Shown here piece by piece: positions 1-10,750 of a stretch of DNA of 64,000 bases. The notes below the pieces were generated by a model. It had not been told where the DNA came from. It saw nothing but the letters and a program-made list of their open reading frames with translations, and ran no database searches. The stretch is taken from NCBI GenBank assembly GCA_013396915.1, contig VWZL01000810.1, forward strand, positions 1 to 64,000, given 5' to 3'. Every line of letters starts with the position of its first letter. Positions within the stretch are counted from its first letter, which is position 1. This stretch comes from Stercorarius parasiticus. Its lineage: Eukaryota; Chordata; Aves; Charadriiformes; Stercorariidae. Both the position numbers and the translations under genes were made by a program.

Positions 1-185
1 GGCAGCAAGAAGGGAAGAAAGGGAGGAAAAGGGGAAAAAGAAAGTGGAAGAGGAAGCGAAAGAGGAGAGAGTGAAAGTGAGAGGGAGAGTGGAAAGAAGG
101 AAGAGGAGGGAAGGAAGGAAGGAAGGAAGGAGGGAACGAGGTAAGGAAGGATGATGTAAGGAAGGAGGGAGAAAAGGGTGGAAGC
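1..185. repeat. Purine-rich simple repeat (GGAA/GGGA type)
   Basis: Almost every base on this strand is A or G. The central part is a run of AAGG/GGAA units at about 112-130, flanked by degenerate GA-rich sequence. This is a microsatellite-like polypurine tract, which can form triplex structures. No gene is visible in it. It reaches the left edge, so its full length is unknown. Confidence 0.85.
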
Positions 186-1000
186 AGAGCCCCAGTGTCC
201 TGTCCACAAAGCCAGGACCCCAAATTTTAGGGACACAGACTCTCTTCCAGGCGTCAGTTGGCTGGGAAGCCGCCCTCAGGGAGGTGGGAGCAGGACGGAG
301 CTGGCAGAGCTTTAAGGACAGAACGCAAGAGGTCTCCTTCCCCGGGTGCCGGGACCAGGCGAGGAGGGCAGGAGGTGCGGGGGGCTGTCAGAGAGCAGCA
401 CGGCAGGGCAGGACCACGGGCTGCACCCGTAGCCTTGTTTTCTGGCTGGCTGCTGGATTTCAGCCGGGAATGCCCCCCAGCCCACAGGGAAAGGCTTTGC
501 CCGGGTTGGATGGAGCTGGGGTGCAGCCTTTGGCAGCACCCGGAGCCACGGTGCAGCAGGGTGAGGCAGCGGCTTTCCATTTGCGTTTAAAGAAGGGCCT
601 TTTGGTTTCTTTGCCCCAAGGAGGAGATTTGACCCTGTCACCAGGGAAGGTTGGTGTCAGTCGCAGCTTTGGTGGGTTTTGCCCAAAACAGGAGCTGGGG
701 GAGAAGGTGAAGGGGGGTTTGAGGCCGGGGTTTGGGCAGCTCCATCCCTGCTCTGTCCCCAACAGCCGTCCTGCCGGACTGCGTGCTGGTGTGACCTCCC
801 CATTGTGGGGACGGCGAGGGACAAAGGCAGCAGCTGAGGCCACCTCTGACAACAAGCAGAGTGGGACCGTCACAGGGGAGAGGCCACCAGCCCAGCGTGT
901 CTCTGGGGGGAGAAGCTCCTGATCATCCCTAATCGAATTTAGGGAAGAAAAAAAAAAATAGGCAGGCTTGGGCAGGGGCAGAGGGCAGGCACTGGCTGCC

Positions 1001-1057
1001 GCTGATTGATGAGCTCCAATTATTTTCCTCCAGAGGTCTGGTAGGTCATCAATCAGC
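1001..1057. promoter_or_regulatory. Inverted pair of HOX-PBX-like sites
   Basis: The 12-mer GCTGATTGATGA at 1,001-1,012 recurs as its exact reverse complement at 1,046-1,057. Each arm contains TGATTGAT, the known composite HOX-PBX binding sequence. The 33-base spacer has an additional CAATTA homeodomain core. The sequence pattern is directly visible; function as an enhancer element is inference. Confidence 0.4.
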
Positions 1058-4000
1058 TGGGAAAAATGAAACGTGGGGCTGGGTCAGCGCTGCCAAGGGC
1101 TCTCCGTGCGGAGGATGGAAACCTCATCCAGAAAGGAAAAAAAAAAAGCAGTTGAAAGGATGGGCAGGGGCGAGGGTTGTGTGCCTGGTGGGACTTGGTG
1201 GTTCCTGGCCGTGAGCTCAAATCTCATCTTAGTCTTCACTTCACATTCTCCCTCTGGAGTCGTGATCCTGTCTAACCTCTGTGCAGCCCACCGGGCTGTT
1301 ATTCCAAGCATCCTTCCTGCATCCTACACGCTTCTGGGCATAAAAGGTATTCCTCAAGCACTCGGGTTGCCTTTCCAAATCCCATTTGTGAGGTCTAAGA
1401 CTCCTAAAGCTGCAACGGCATTTTCTCCCAGGGCAATGGCAAAGCCTGGTGTGCCGGGTTGGGGTCCCTGGTGGGGACTGGGGTTATCTGGGGGGCTGCT
1501 GGCAACGCCAATGACTGCAGGTGTTTAATGCCACATTGTCAGTGGTGCCTGGGGCGTATTCCCCTTGGCTTCACCCGCAGCGAGTAACAGCTTGCTGGCA
1601 GAGTGATGGATACGGGTGACCGGCTACCAGAGGGGATGCTAGAAGCCACCGGGGCACAGATTGGCAGAGGGATGCTGCGGGAGGTGGATTTCACCTTGTC
1701 CCTGTGTTGCTTTCTCTTCTCCTACTGCTTTCCTGCTGGACGTGGGGCAGGGGAAGCTTTTGACCATGGTAGAGGAGCATTGCTGGTGAGGACAGCATGA
1801 TCGGCACTTGGGGTGGCCCATCCCACCAGGGATGCTTCAAACCTTCAGCTTTAATTGCCTACTAGTAAATACAAATCGACTCATTCACTGCAAACAAGGC
1901 CCTACTGAAAAAAACACACAGGAAGTCAGTTGTCATCATGCAAATGTATTTCACACTTTGAAGTGTTTCTTTTTTTTCCCTTTTCCTCCAAAGTAATTTT
2001 AAAAGCCCTGACACAACAACATCGCTCCATGAAGGAACACTGGCATCTGTAACACTTGCAGGCTTCCTCATGACTCTTGTTTCCCAGACGCTGGAGCAAA
2101 ATGCGTCTTTCTGGGGCTGAACATGGCTCTGATGTAGTCTCAGCTGAGGATACTAATTAAAAAAAAAACTAACAAAGAGATTGTGAACTTTACCTTGGCG
2201 GAGGAAGGGATGGGACAGGTAGGGCAGCTGTGTGGCTCCAGGAGGTTGGGGATGCAGCTCAGCAATGATGTGGGTACTGGGGGGACCAATTATTGGGATA
2301 ATTAGCGGCCAGCTCATTAATCTGTGCAGTTGTCAGGTATTTGTGGCCATGTAGCCCTTCTGATTCTGAGTCTCTGACCAGCTTTTACCTCCCTCCAGAG
2401 ATTGTGAGGCCAAGCTTTAACAACGCCCATGGTTCCTCTCCTGCACGAGTCTCTGCTGGCTGGGTTGAGCATCTGCTTCCCCCGCCAGCTCCTCCGGTAT
2501 CCCGACGGGATAATCCCTGTCCTTAACTCCCATCTGGGCTGAGCAGCGGGCAGCAGCAGCAACGCAATTGCTTTCTATTTAAATCCCTTTCCCTTCCCTG
2601 TTTTGCCACCAGTCTGCACAGGAGACAGGCTCTGCCAAGCGAGGGATCCAAAAATGAGCCACCAGACCCTCAAACCCTCCGGTGCTCTGTGCGTTTTGTG
2701 TTTGTTGTTGGGTTTTTTTTTTAAAGTAGAAAAAAGTGTGGTGGTTTTTATTTACTTTCTATTGATGCCTCTTTTAGGTTACCCTCATTTTGCGTTTTCA
2801 GGCTTTACTCGAGCTCCTGTAAGTAAGAAAAAGGGGGGACAAGCTGCAGGTGGCTGGAGGGACACGGTGCTGGTTGAGGTGGGCAGAAGGGCCACAGCGC
2901 AGGGCTGCCACCTCCTTCCCTGGCGAGGGGCTGCGGATGCTCCCAGGAAGCCTGAAGCAGCTCCTTGCAGGAGCCCACAAGCAATACAGCGATGCTCCAC
3001 ATCCCTCTGGCCCAAAGGGGAGCAGTGGGGTGGCCTTTGTGTCACCTGCAGCTTGGTGGCAGCAGCCGGCTCCATCTTCTGCTCCACCTAAGGTCTTGCA
3101 AGTGGTTTGCTATCATTCCTGGGACAGCTGATTGAATTTCTTCCCTATGCCCATGGCCTTGTCCATCCAGCTCTAGCGACGCTTACCATTTCCCATCCCG
3201 TCCTGCCTGATGTTATGGGGCTGGGTGCCACCCGCCAGCAGGGGCTCCATGCTGAAGGTTTATTTTTAATCTGTTCTTAGTACAATGCTGAGATCTGTTT
3301 TATGCTGGAGGGATTTGGGGAAAGAAAAAAAAAAAAAAGAGTTATTTTCTTTCTGACACATGAACTGCCAGTGAAGGCTTTTTGGGGAGGGATGGTGGGT
3401 ATTTTTGTTGCGTTGTATTTGCCTGTTAGAAAGGAGAAGAAGGGAAGGGGGAATTAAGCCAGAAGAAAAGGCTGCTGAGTGGGTGTCCTGGCCATTTTGC
3501 CCATGGGAAATATTGCAGCAGCAGCAAGACCAGCCTCTGGTCCTCCTGCTCCCCAAAAGCCATCCTCTGGAGCCAGCCAGGCTTTTCCCTAGCAGGGAAA
3601 TCCCCCTGACCAGGGGTAGACACGGGGTTCAGAGCAGCCAGAGCGTGGGAAGGAGCCGGAGAGTGGGTGGGAGAGCCCAGCTTTTGGCAATACCTTTTGG
3701 CAACAGCAAGGCGAGGGGCTGCAAGTGTTGGGGACCATCCCCTGCCCTCCCTGAATGGCTTTTTTTTAACCAAATGACCTGCTCTTTGCAGGACTCGTGT
3801 CTGTGTGTGCGGATTTTTGGACCAGTTTTGATACTGGGCTGACCTCTAAGGGAGACCTCAGTTATTGCAGTTGCTGGGCTGGAGCGATGCTGAGCCAGGT
3901 CTCTCCCAAAGTCCTCCCGAAAGCCCCAAAGGCAGCCCAGGGGCTTGGAGCACTTTCTGGGGACATAGTGGGAAACGCAGAGACGAGCTGGAGCTTCATG

Positions 4001-7000
4001 ATTCTGCAGGTCTGCCCTCCCCCCGGTCGCCCGAGCCTTTAGCATCATTAGCTCCGAGTCATAACCCCATGGCAAGATACGTGGTGCCCTATAAAATACT
4101 ACAGCCAGGCTCCTTCACGCTGGAAGGACACAAACGTGATGGCTTTGCAGTGCTGTCGGCTGGATGCCCACCTCTGCGTGGGTCTGCTCCACCCACCTGG
4201 GCGTCCTTACATGTTTCTCCACTTTTCCCTATTTTTCCCCCCCTATTTTTCCACCGAGCAAGCAGACAAGGGAGCAGAGGGGGGTTTTGGACACCGACAT
4301 GTCTGGTTGAGATCATGAGCGCTGCTCTCGTGGGGACGCAGTGGTGGCCATGTGCACACACATGGGATGAATGCACCAGTGCCGCACGCTGAGGATGAAA
4401 AGCTGTTGTCGCCTCAAAGCCACGCACATCAGCGTTTTCACTGTCCCTCATCAAAGCCACAAAAAAAGAGGACAAAAAAAAAACCAGAACAAAGGCCTTG
4501 GGAACTTCTTGGTTGTGTATATCTTGTTTGAAGGAGGGCCGAGGAGGGGACTGGGGACCACGGAGGGTTTTGGTGGCTTCGGTGCCACCCGAATGTGCAG
4601 GACGTCTGTGTGTGAGGTGGGTACAGGCGCTGGGAGCAGCAGAGGGTTTGTGCGATCGCATCACCCACAGCTCCCACACATCGTGAAGGGGTCCCACATC
4701 TTCGTGGCTTCGCAGCTGAGCAGGACCCGGGCGGCCAAAGCCACCGTTGCGGTGTGCTCGGGCACCAGAGGGCACCAGGGACCTGCTCAGCCCAGTGCCA
4801 CCAGTGAGACCAGCGGGCTCTCCCCCAGGGACTGGGCAGGAGGTGATTTTTGGTCATCCCCTTTGGTCGGGGAGCCTGAAAACGTGTCCTATTTTTAAAA
4901 GCCAGCTGTGTGTCAGCAAGATGTACACACTATTACTATTTTAGCTGTCTGTTCTGTATAACAGCTGGGTTATCTTTTTTTTTTCTCCTCCTTCTGAGTT
5001 TTACAAAGGTTCAAGCAGACCCTCTTACGTGCTGCACTTGGAGCTGGTGGCATCATCCACCGGTGAGTGTGGGGTCCAAGGATGCGGGATGCCATCCCGC
5101 TCCACTCCGACCCTCCGTCCAGGTACCCGCAGGGCACCGCTCTGCGAACTGCCTCCCCGGTGCACTTTCGGAGGTTAGGCATGAATAAGGGCTTCCTGCA
5201 GACCATAGAGAGAAGCCTGAAGGATCATGTTCTATTATAAGTCCAATTATCGCCTTGTTTCACTCGCTGGGAGCTGCCAGTGTCCAGCAGCCAGATTTCC
5301 TCCCTCCCCGCATCCTTCTCCTTCCTATGAGGTGTTTTCAGCTGAGGGACTGACCATCCCAAGCCCTGCCACAGCCCTGGTGGACCAGTTGGGGAATCCC
5401 TGAACCCAGCTTCCCTCCTGCCAGTCCCACCAGCTTGTAACTGGGAGGGTGTGTGTGGAAATAAAACAACTTTCACCTGGGAACGTTTGTTTTCCCTGGC
5501 TGTGCCTGGATGGCCCTTGGAGCGGGAGATGCTGTGTGGCTGGGACACATCTCCTGTGGGGCTGGAGGGAGACACCGCCGGCAAGCGGAGCGGAAGGAGG
5601 ACAGAGGTTGCCGTCTCCCAGGCACCAGCTTTTCATGTATTTCCTCCTGTTTCCGTGTTGCCAAAAAAAAAGAAAAAAGTCTGTCTTCTGAAGCAGGGAG
5701 GGCTGGGACACAGAGTGTCGGCAGCAGGACGGGCTCAGCCTGGATGCAGGGGGGAGCGCCTGGGGGCAGGGATGTCTCCATCTTCTGTGGTGGCACCCTG
5801 TCCCCTCCTGGGTGGGATCTCGGGGAGATGGAGGAGACCAAACTGCCCCTTTGTTGTCCCCTTATGAGTAAGGGGAGAAGAGCCCCAAGCGTGGCTCTGC
5901 TCTCCAGCCCCGCTCAAAGGAGAGGGAGCCAGAAAAAGCCACCATGAAGGTCCTGATGAAGCCAAGGCAGTGCAATTTGACCCAGGTCTGGCTGGGAAGT
6001 GGAGCCGTGGTTGGGAAACCATGAATGAAGTTTGAAGGATGAAACAGGGCCGAAGGGTGGCTATATGTCAGGGACAGGATAGTGCAGTCAGTGCTGCGTT
6101 GAGGAGCGTCACAGTGGGACAGGCTGGCAGGCATGGCTGTGGGATCCCTTCCAGCTGAGATCTCCAGCTGGTGGAAACACTTCAGCAAAGGACACTTAAG
6201 TACAAGGTTATCTACAGGTGCCAAAGAGCGCCCAGCGGGAGCGTGTAGGCAGCCTTAGCGCACGTCACAAGGAGCTCCTGCACCTCAAACATCAGCAATC
6301 AGACCTTGCCATGAGCACATGTGATGATGAAGTGAACATGAGTTCGTTTTTTGCCATCTGCATCCCAAAACCACAGGGGAAGGATTTCAGAGGGCAAAGG
6401 ATGACTTTAGCTGCCAGCTCTCATTGACTTTAAGACTCTTTTGAGCATTTTGAGGATTTCCTCTCCAGACAGGGGTAAGAAATGAAGCACTGGTTGCCTC
6501 TCTACATCTGAGTTGGACCTTCTGTAAAACCCATGAGGAGATCCATGTCTAGATAGCATCACTTTTCCTACATAGCCACCGCCAGCGATTGCAAAGGGCA
6601 GGGCTGGGCTCTGCGGGGTCCAGCCCTGGCTGCCCCCAGCCTTCGCTGCCAGCCAGGCTTGGGGCTGCTCCTGTCCTCAGGTCCCAGGTAGATAAATGGT
6701 CCCAAATGTGATTGCGATGGCTGCATGTCACCGTACGCCCGTGGGCTTTCGTGGTAGGACAACAGCACCAAGTTGCTTGGCTTGCTACAGGGATGGGACA
6801 GTGGGACAGCAAAAGCCAAGGAAGCGTGACGCTGCTGTGGCACAGCTACTTGATGGCATATGAGAAATAGTAATTGTAGTTTTATTGTTAGTCAAAGGCA
6901 GCTCTTCTAGATGGCAGAATAACTGAAGAATAATGATTAGATGCCCCTGCATTGCCCTTGGTTAATGAGAGATGGTTTTAAGCAGAAGTTTGCCAAAACC

Positions 7001-7992
7001 CCCACCCCAATAAATGTGGATCTGAGTTCCTCCTGCATTGACCAGAACCACCGTGGGAGAGAAGTCCATTGGGGAGGAGAAGCCAAGCTGTGTTTCACAC
7101 CAGTCAAGACTCCTCAACTGGCTGCTCTGGCTTTTGACTAATGGTACGAGAGCTGAAGGCAGCAATGAACTTTTCCCCTTGGTTTCCAAGGCTGGAGAAT
7201 CCGCTAACGTGAAGGACACGTTCATTTGAATAAAATCTGCAGCCTCCGTGTGGGAGCCCCAGGAGGGATGACAGGCACAATTGTTTTATGGGAAGCATCT
7301 CCAAGATTAAGGAATGCCAAAGGCAAAGAAGAGTCAAATATGATTAAAAAGTGATTAAGGCTGAGTCTGAAAAACAGGACTTGAGGAAAGAAATCCTACG
7401 AGAGAAACAGGGATTTCACTGCACGCTCAGCACGGTGAAATGGCTTGAGCTAAAGGAAAGCCACAGAGCCCGCATCTCTCTGGCGCAGCTCAGACCTCAC
7501 AGATGCTGGTTATGAATTTTGTGGGGTTTTTTGTTTATTTATTGTGTGTGTTCTGTTTGTTGCAGTGAATGGAGCCTGCTGAAAACTACATAGTTGGAAA
7601 CTGAAACACTCTGGTCCCAGCAGCTCAGCTTCTCCCAGCCTGGGGACTGGCAGGGAGAATTCCTCTGTGATTTGTGCTCACGTTGGATGGGACACGTTTG
7701 GACTTTTTGGGTCAGATCTTTTGTTTCTCACCATGCCTGGGCTTTACTTGCTACTCCACGGATGCGGTGCACGGATTTGGCCCAACAGGGCAGAGCAAAG
7801 GTGGTGATGATTTGTGCTGCGCTTGTATTGTCCCCACAGGGGCTGCTGAGAGCCACGAGGGCCCCAACCATGGCTGGGCTCTCCCTAAGCCCCAGCTCCC
7901 ACTGCGTCAACTCATCCTTTTTGGCCATGGCACCTCTCTCTTCCTGCTTTCCCGTAGGACAGCTCTGGAGTCAGGCTGCCAGGGCCCTGAGG

Positions 7993-8330
7993 GCACTAAT
8001 AGCTGTTAATGGCCCTGAGCAGCCTCACCTGGGACCCACACCCATGGGCTCAGGAGCACATTTAAGCTCAGCCCTGGCTCCCTAGCCCTCCCTGGGCTGT
8101 CTTGCAGTGCTCCAGCTCAGTCCTGTTCCATCCTATCCCATCCTATTCCTGGATACGGACCCCATTGATCCAGACCCTGACACATGGGTTGACTTCCCAG
8201 CTTGACTGTGGAGCTGCCTCATCACCATGAACGTGCCTTGGTTGGCTTTGGCCGCCATCCTTGTCCTGCTCACCTCACTGAGGTACCATGGGGCCAGCCC
8301 CTGCCCTGCCAGCTGGGTGATCACTCCTGG
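7993..8330 (+). repeat. Dispersed repeat, copy 1 (family unassigned)
   Basis: This segment aligns with 56,274-56,730 in the same orientation. Shared landmarks occur in the same order: CACTAAT..GCT.TTAA, an AGCAG.CTCACCTGGG block, CCCATGGGC, CATTTAAGCTC, CCAGCTCAG, GGCTTGAC-like sequence, CATCACCATGAA.GTGCC and a CATGGGGC block. Identity looks near 75-80% in the best block, estimated by eye. The CATTTAAG motif could be the TATA-like box of an LTR, but I cannot name the family. No protein is encoded. Confidence 0.6.
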
Positions 8331-10679
8331 CCCTCGGACAGTGCAGTTGGTGTCATCCCTGCTGACCTCAAATGTCCTTACATTACCCCTAAAGGGTGCT
8401 CTGGGGCCCGGCAAGAGCTGCCGGGTTTGGAGAAGGGATGTCAAAAGGGCAGGATGCCAGAGACCCACCAACATATAAATAAACCGATCCTTTATAAAGC
8501 CACACGAGGCTGGCTATGTTTGTTCTCGCGCCAAGAGCTGGCTGAGGAAGACTCCCTTCTCTTCCCCACGCTTCGGAAATGCGCGGGAAGGTTTCCAGGG
8601 CATTACTTGGCATCTCCAAAGGGTGGGTGCAGGTGGGGGAGTGAGGTCGTGCTGCTTCAACCGGACCTGCAGAGAAGGTTTCTCCTGCTGCTGGGGAGGT
8701 GGTGGTGAGCTTGGCTCCCCCTTGGCCTGCTCCCCGTGTAACGCAGGCTCCAGCTCCGGGCGCTGCAGTTTGTGCTCCATCTTCAGCTTGTGCCTTGGTT
8801 AATCCCCTTCCAGTGATGCAAGAGGTGGGGATTTGCTGATTCCCTTTGCCTGCTCCTCTCTGTTCCCTGGGTAATTTCTCCTTCATTCAATTTTCCTGTG
8901 CTTGGCTCCACCCTGATTATATTATTCTCTCTTTTTTTTTTTTCCTTGGGAATACCCCACCCAGCACAATGGGGCTTTGTAACAACACCTCCGTCTTCCA
9001 GCCCTGGTAGATGCCTTTCCAGTGCCCCGGGCGCTGTGCCCTGCCTTCCTCCCGGGGCGAATCCTGCCTGCATGTCCGTGCAGAGGGCTCGGCGCTGGGA
9101 AGAAATGGCGCTTTCTCGCACAAGGCTCAGTGAGAAAAGGCAGGAACTCACATGTCGGTGCCCGCACGCGTTTCCAGCATGTCTGAGGACCTTCCTCCTT
9201 CGCCCTGGGTCGTTGCTGTTGAACGGTGACGCGCGAAGCTGTGTTGGCTTTGATCGGGAGGTTTGCTCTGTTTGATCTGATCCGTTTGATCTCATCTCCC
9301 GCTTCCCCACCGTGCTCTGCTACATTTTTCCCCTGTGCTTTTTTTTGCAACGTGGGGAAGTGAAATTCCGTCTGCATGTTAACATCCCGCCAAGGATGTG
9401 CTGTTACCTTCTACAGGCTCCTAGTCCTTTTTGGACAAATCATTTGCTTGCAATAATAAAGTGCCTCTTGGTGTGAAACTAGGGGAGGAAAAAAGTGAAA
9501 TCTGGAACTGAGCCAGTCCCAGGGAGGGAGGAGTGCCGTTTTCTGCTATTGTTTCTTCCAAAAAATCCCCACGAACCAGTCTAAAAGAGAAATCTCCCTG
9601 GTGTATGCCGATAGATTGTTCATTAGCACGACACTACCAGCTGCGGGGAAGTGCTGAGGTTCGAGGGCCTGAAGCGAAGCCGGGTCTTGCTGCTCCTATT
9701 CTGCACCCGAAATGTCTCTCCTGGCCTCACGTCATGTTATTTTTGCTGGGTGGCTGCTCGCTGGGGTGCCTCGGGGGGGACGGCACAGCACGGCTTCTCC
9801 AGGCTCCCACCCATCGCAGCTCCGAGTCCCCTTTGGGGACGTGGCTGTGTCATTTTGCCGTGCTCTGTTTTAGCAAATCTCCCAGTATCGACCCAAAGAA
9901 ACGTGTGCTCAGGTGCTTCTTAACGCCGGAGCAAGCTGCTGGTCTGCAGGTGATCTCCCTTTGGTAACGAGCGGTGAGTAACGAAGCATTAGTGAGCAGG
10001 GCGGGTTCGGGCACTGTGCACTTGGTGTTTTATTGTGACACATCAACTGCCAGCCCTTATTTAGGGGCTTTTTTCCTCTTCTTGAATTCTCTTCTAACAT
10101 TGATACCCCTGGGAATATTTTTGGCTGCCGCACAGCATCCTCAGCTCCTGGTTTTGGGGGTTTTGAGGGCAGTGAGAGACCTGTGCCAAGGAGGAAAGGG
10201 GGACGCAATGAGACGCCCAGAATGAGAGGATCCGGTAGATTTGTTAGCTCAGGCTCGCCCAGGGGGAGGTTCACCTCTGTTTTTCCATTAAACAGAACAA
10301 AACCAGTACTACAATTTTCTAGCACCTAGGAGAGATGCTGGCGTCTGAATTTAGGAGAGATGCTTAGCTCCTCGGAGAGCTGCGGTGACCAAAGCACCAA
10401 GTAATGGAGGCAAAACTGTCCATGAACAGGCATTTTTTGGGACTGGCCTTAAACTTTGGTTAAAGTGGCCTCAGGGTCTGCACCATGGCCACAGCGTCAC
10501 ACCCTTGGCAGCCCACCCCAGAGGGGCTTGTGCAAAGCTGTTGCTTTTTCCCCCACAGAGGAATCAATTGGCAGGGAGTTTGTTCCGGTTGGAACCACCG
10601 AAGCCGCTTCTGGTTTTGCCGCAGCCGCTGGCGGAGCTGTGTCTCACACAGGGCTGAGCTGATGTTGTCGGCGCTGTGT

Positions 10680-10750
10680 GGATGCACAAGGATCCATAGG
10701 GATGCACAAGGATGCGCAGGGATGCTGGTCTGCGGATGCACAGGGATGTT
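10680..10750. repeat. Short minisatellite, about 10-base unit
   Basis: Around seven imperfect copies of a unit close to GGATGCACAA/GGATGCACAG lie head to tail, interrupted once by a TGGTCTGC segment. It is a local tandem repeat with no coding meaning. Confidence 0.75.

Larger units (their letters stand above)
186..10679. other. GC-rich noncoding stretch, no supported gene
   Basis: I see no gene here. Open frames up to about 230 codons occur on both strands, but they overlap each other, have biased low-information composition (Pro, Ser, Ala, Gly, Arg) and show no domain or paired splice sites. Short A or T runs are scattered through it (for example about 3,325-3,338 and 8,932-8,944). Two sub-regions stand out and are listed separately: a homeodomain-type inverted repeat near 1.0 kb and a dispersed repeat copy at about 8.0-8.3 kb. 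The stretch is either intergenic DNA upstream of the promoter at 19 kb or the intron of a gene not otherwise visible. Confidence 0.6.

Noticed and set aside
4089..4775. 228-codon minus-strand frame
   Set aside because: Low-information composition, overlapped by frames on the other strand, no domain and no splice context.
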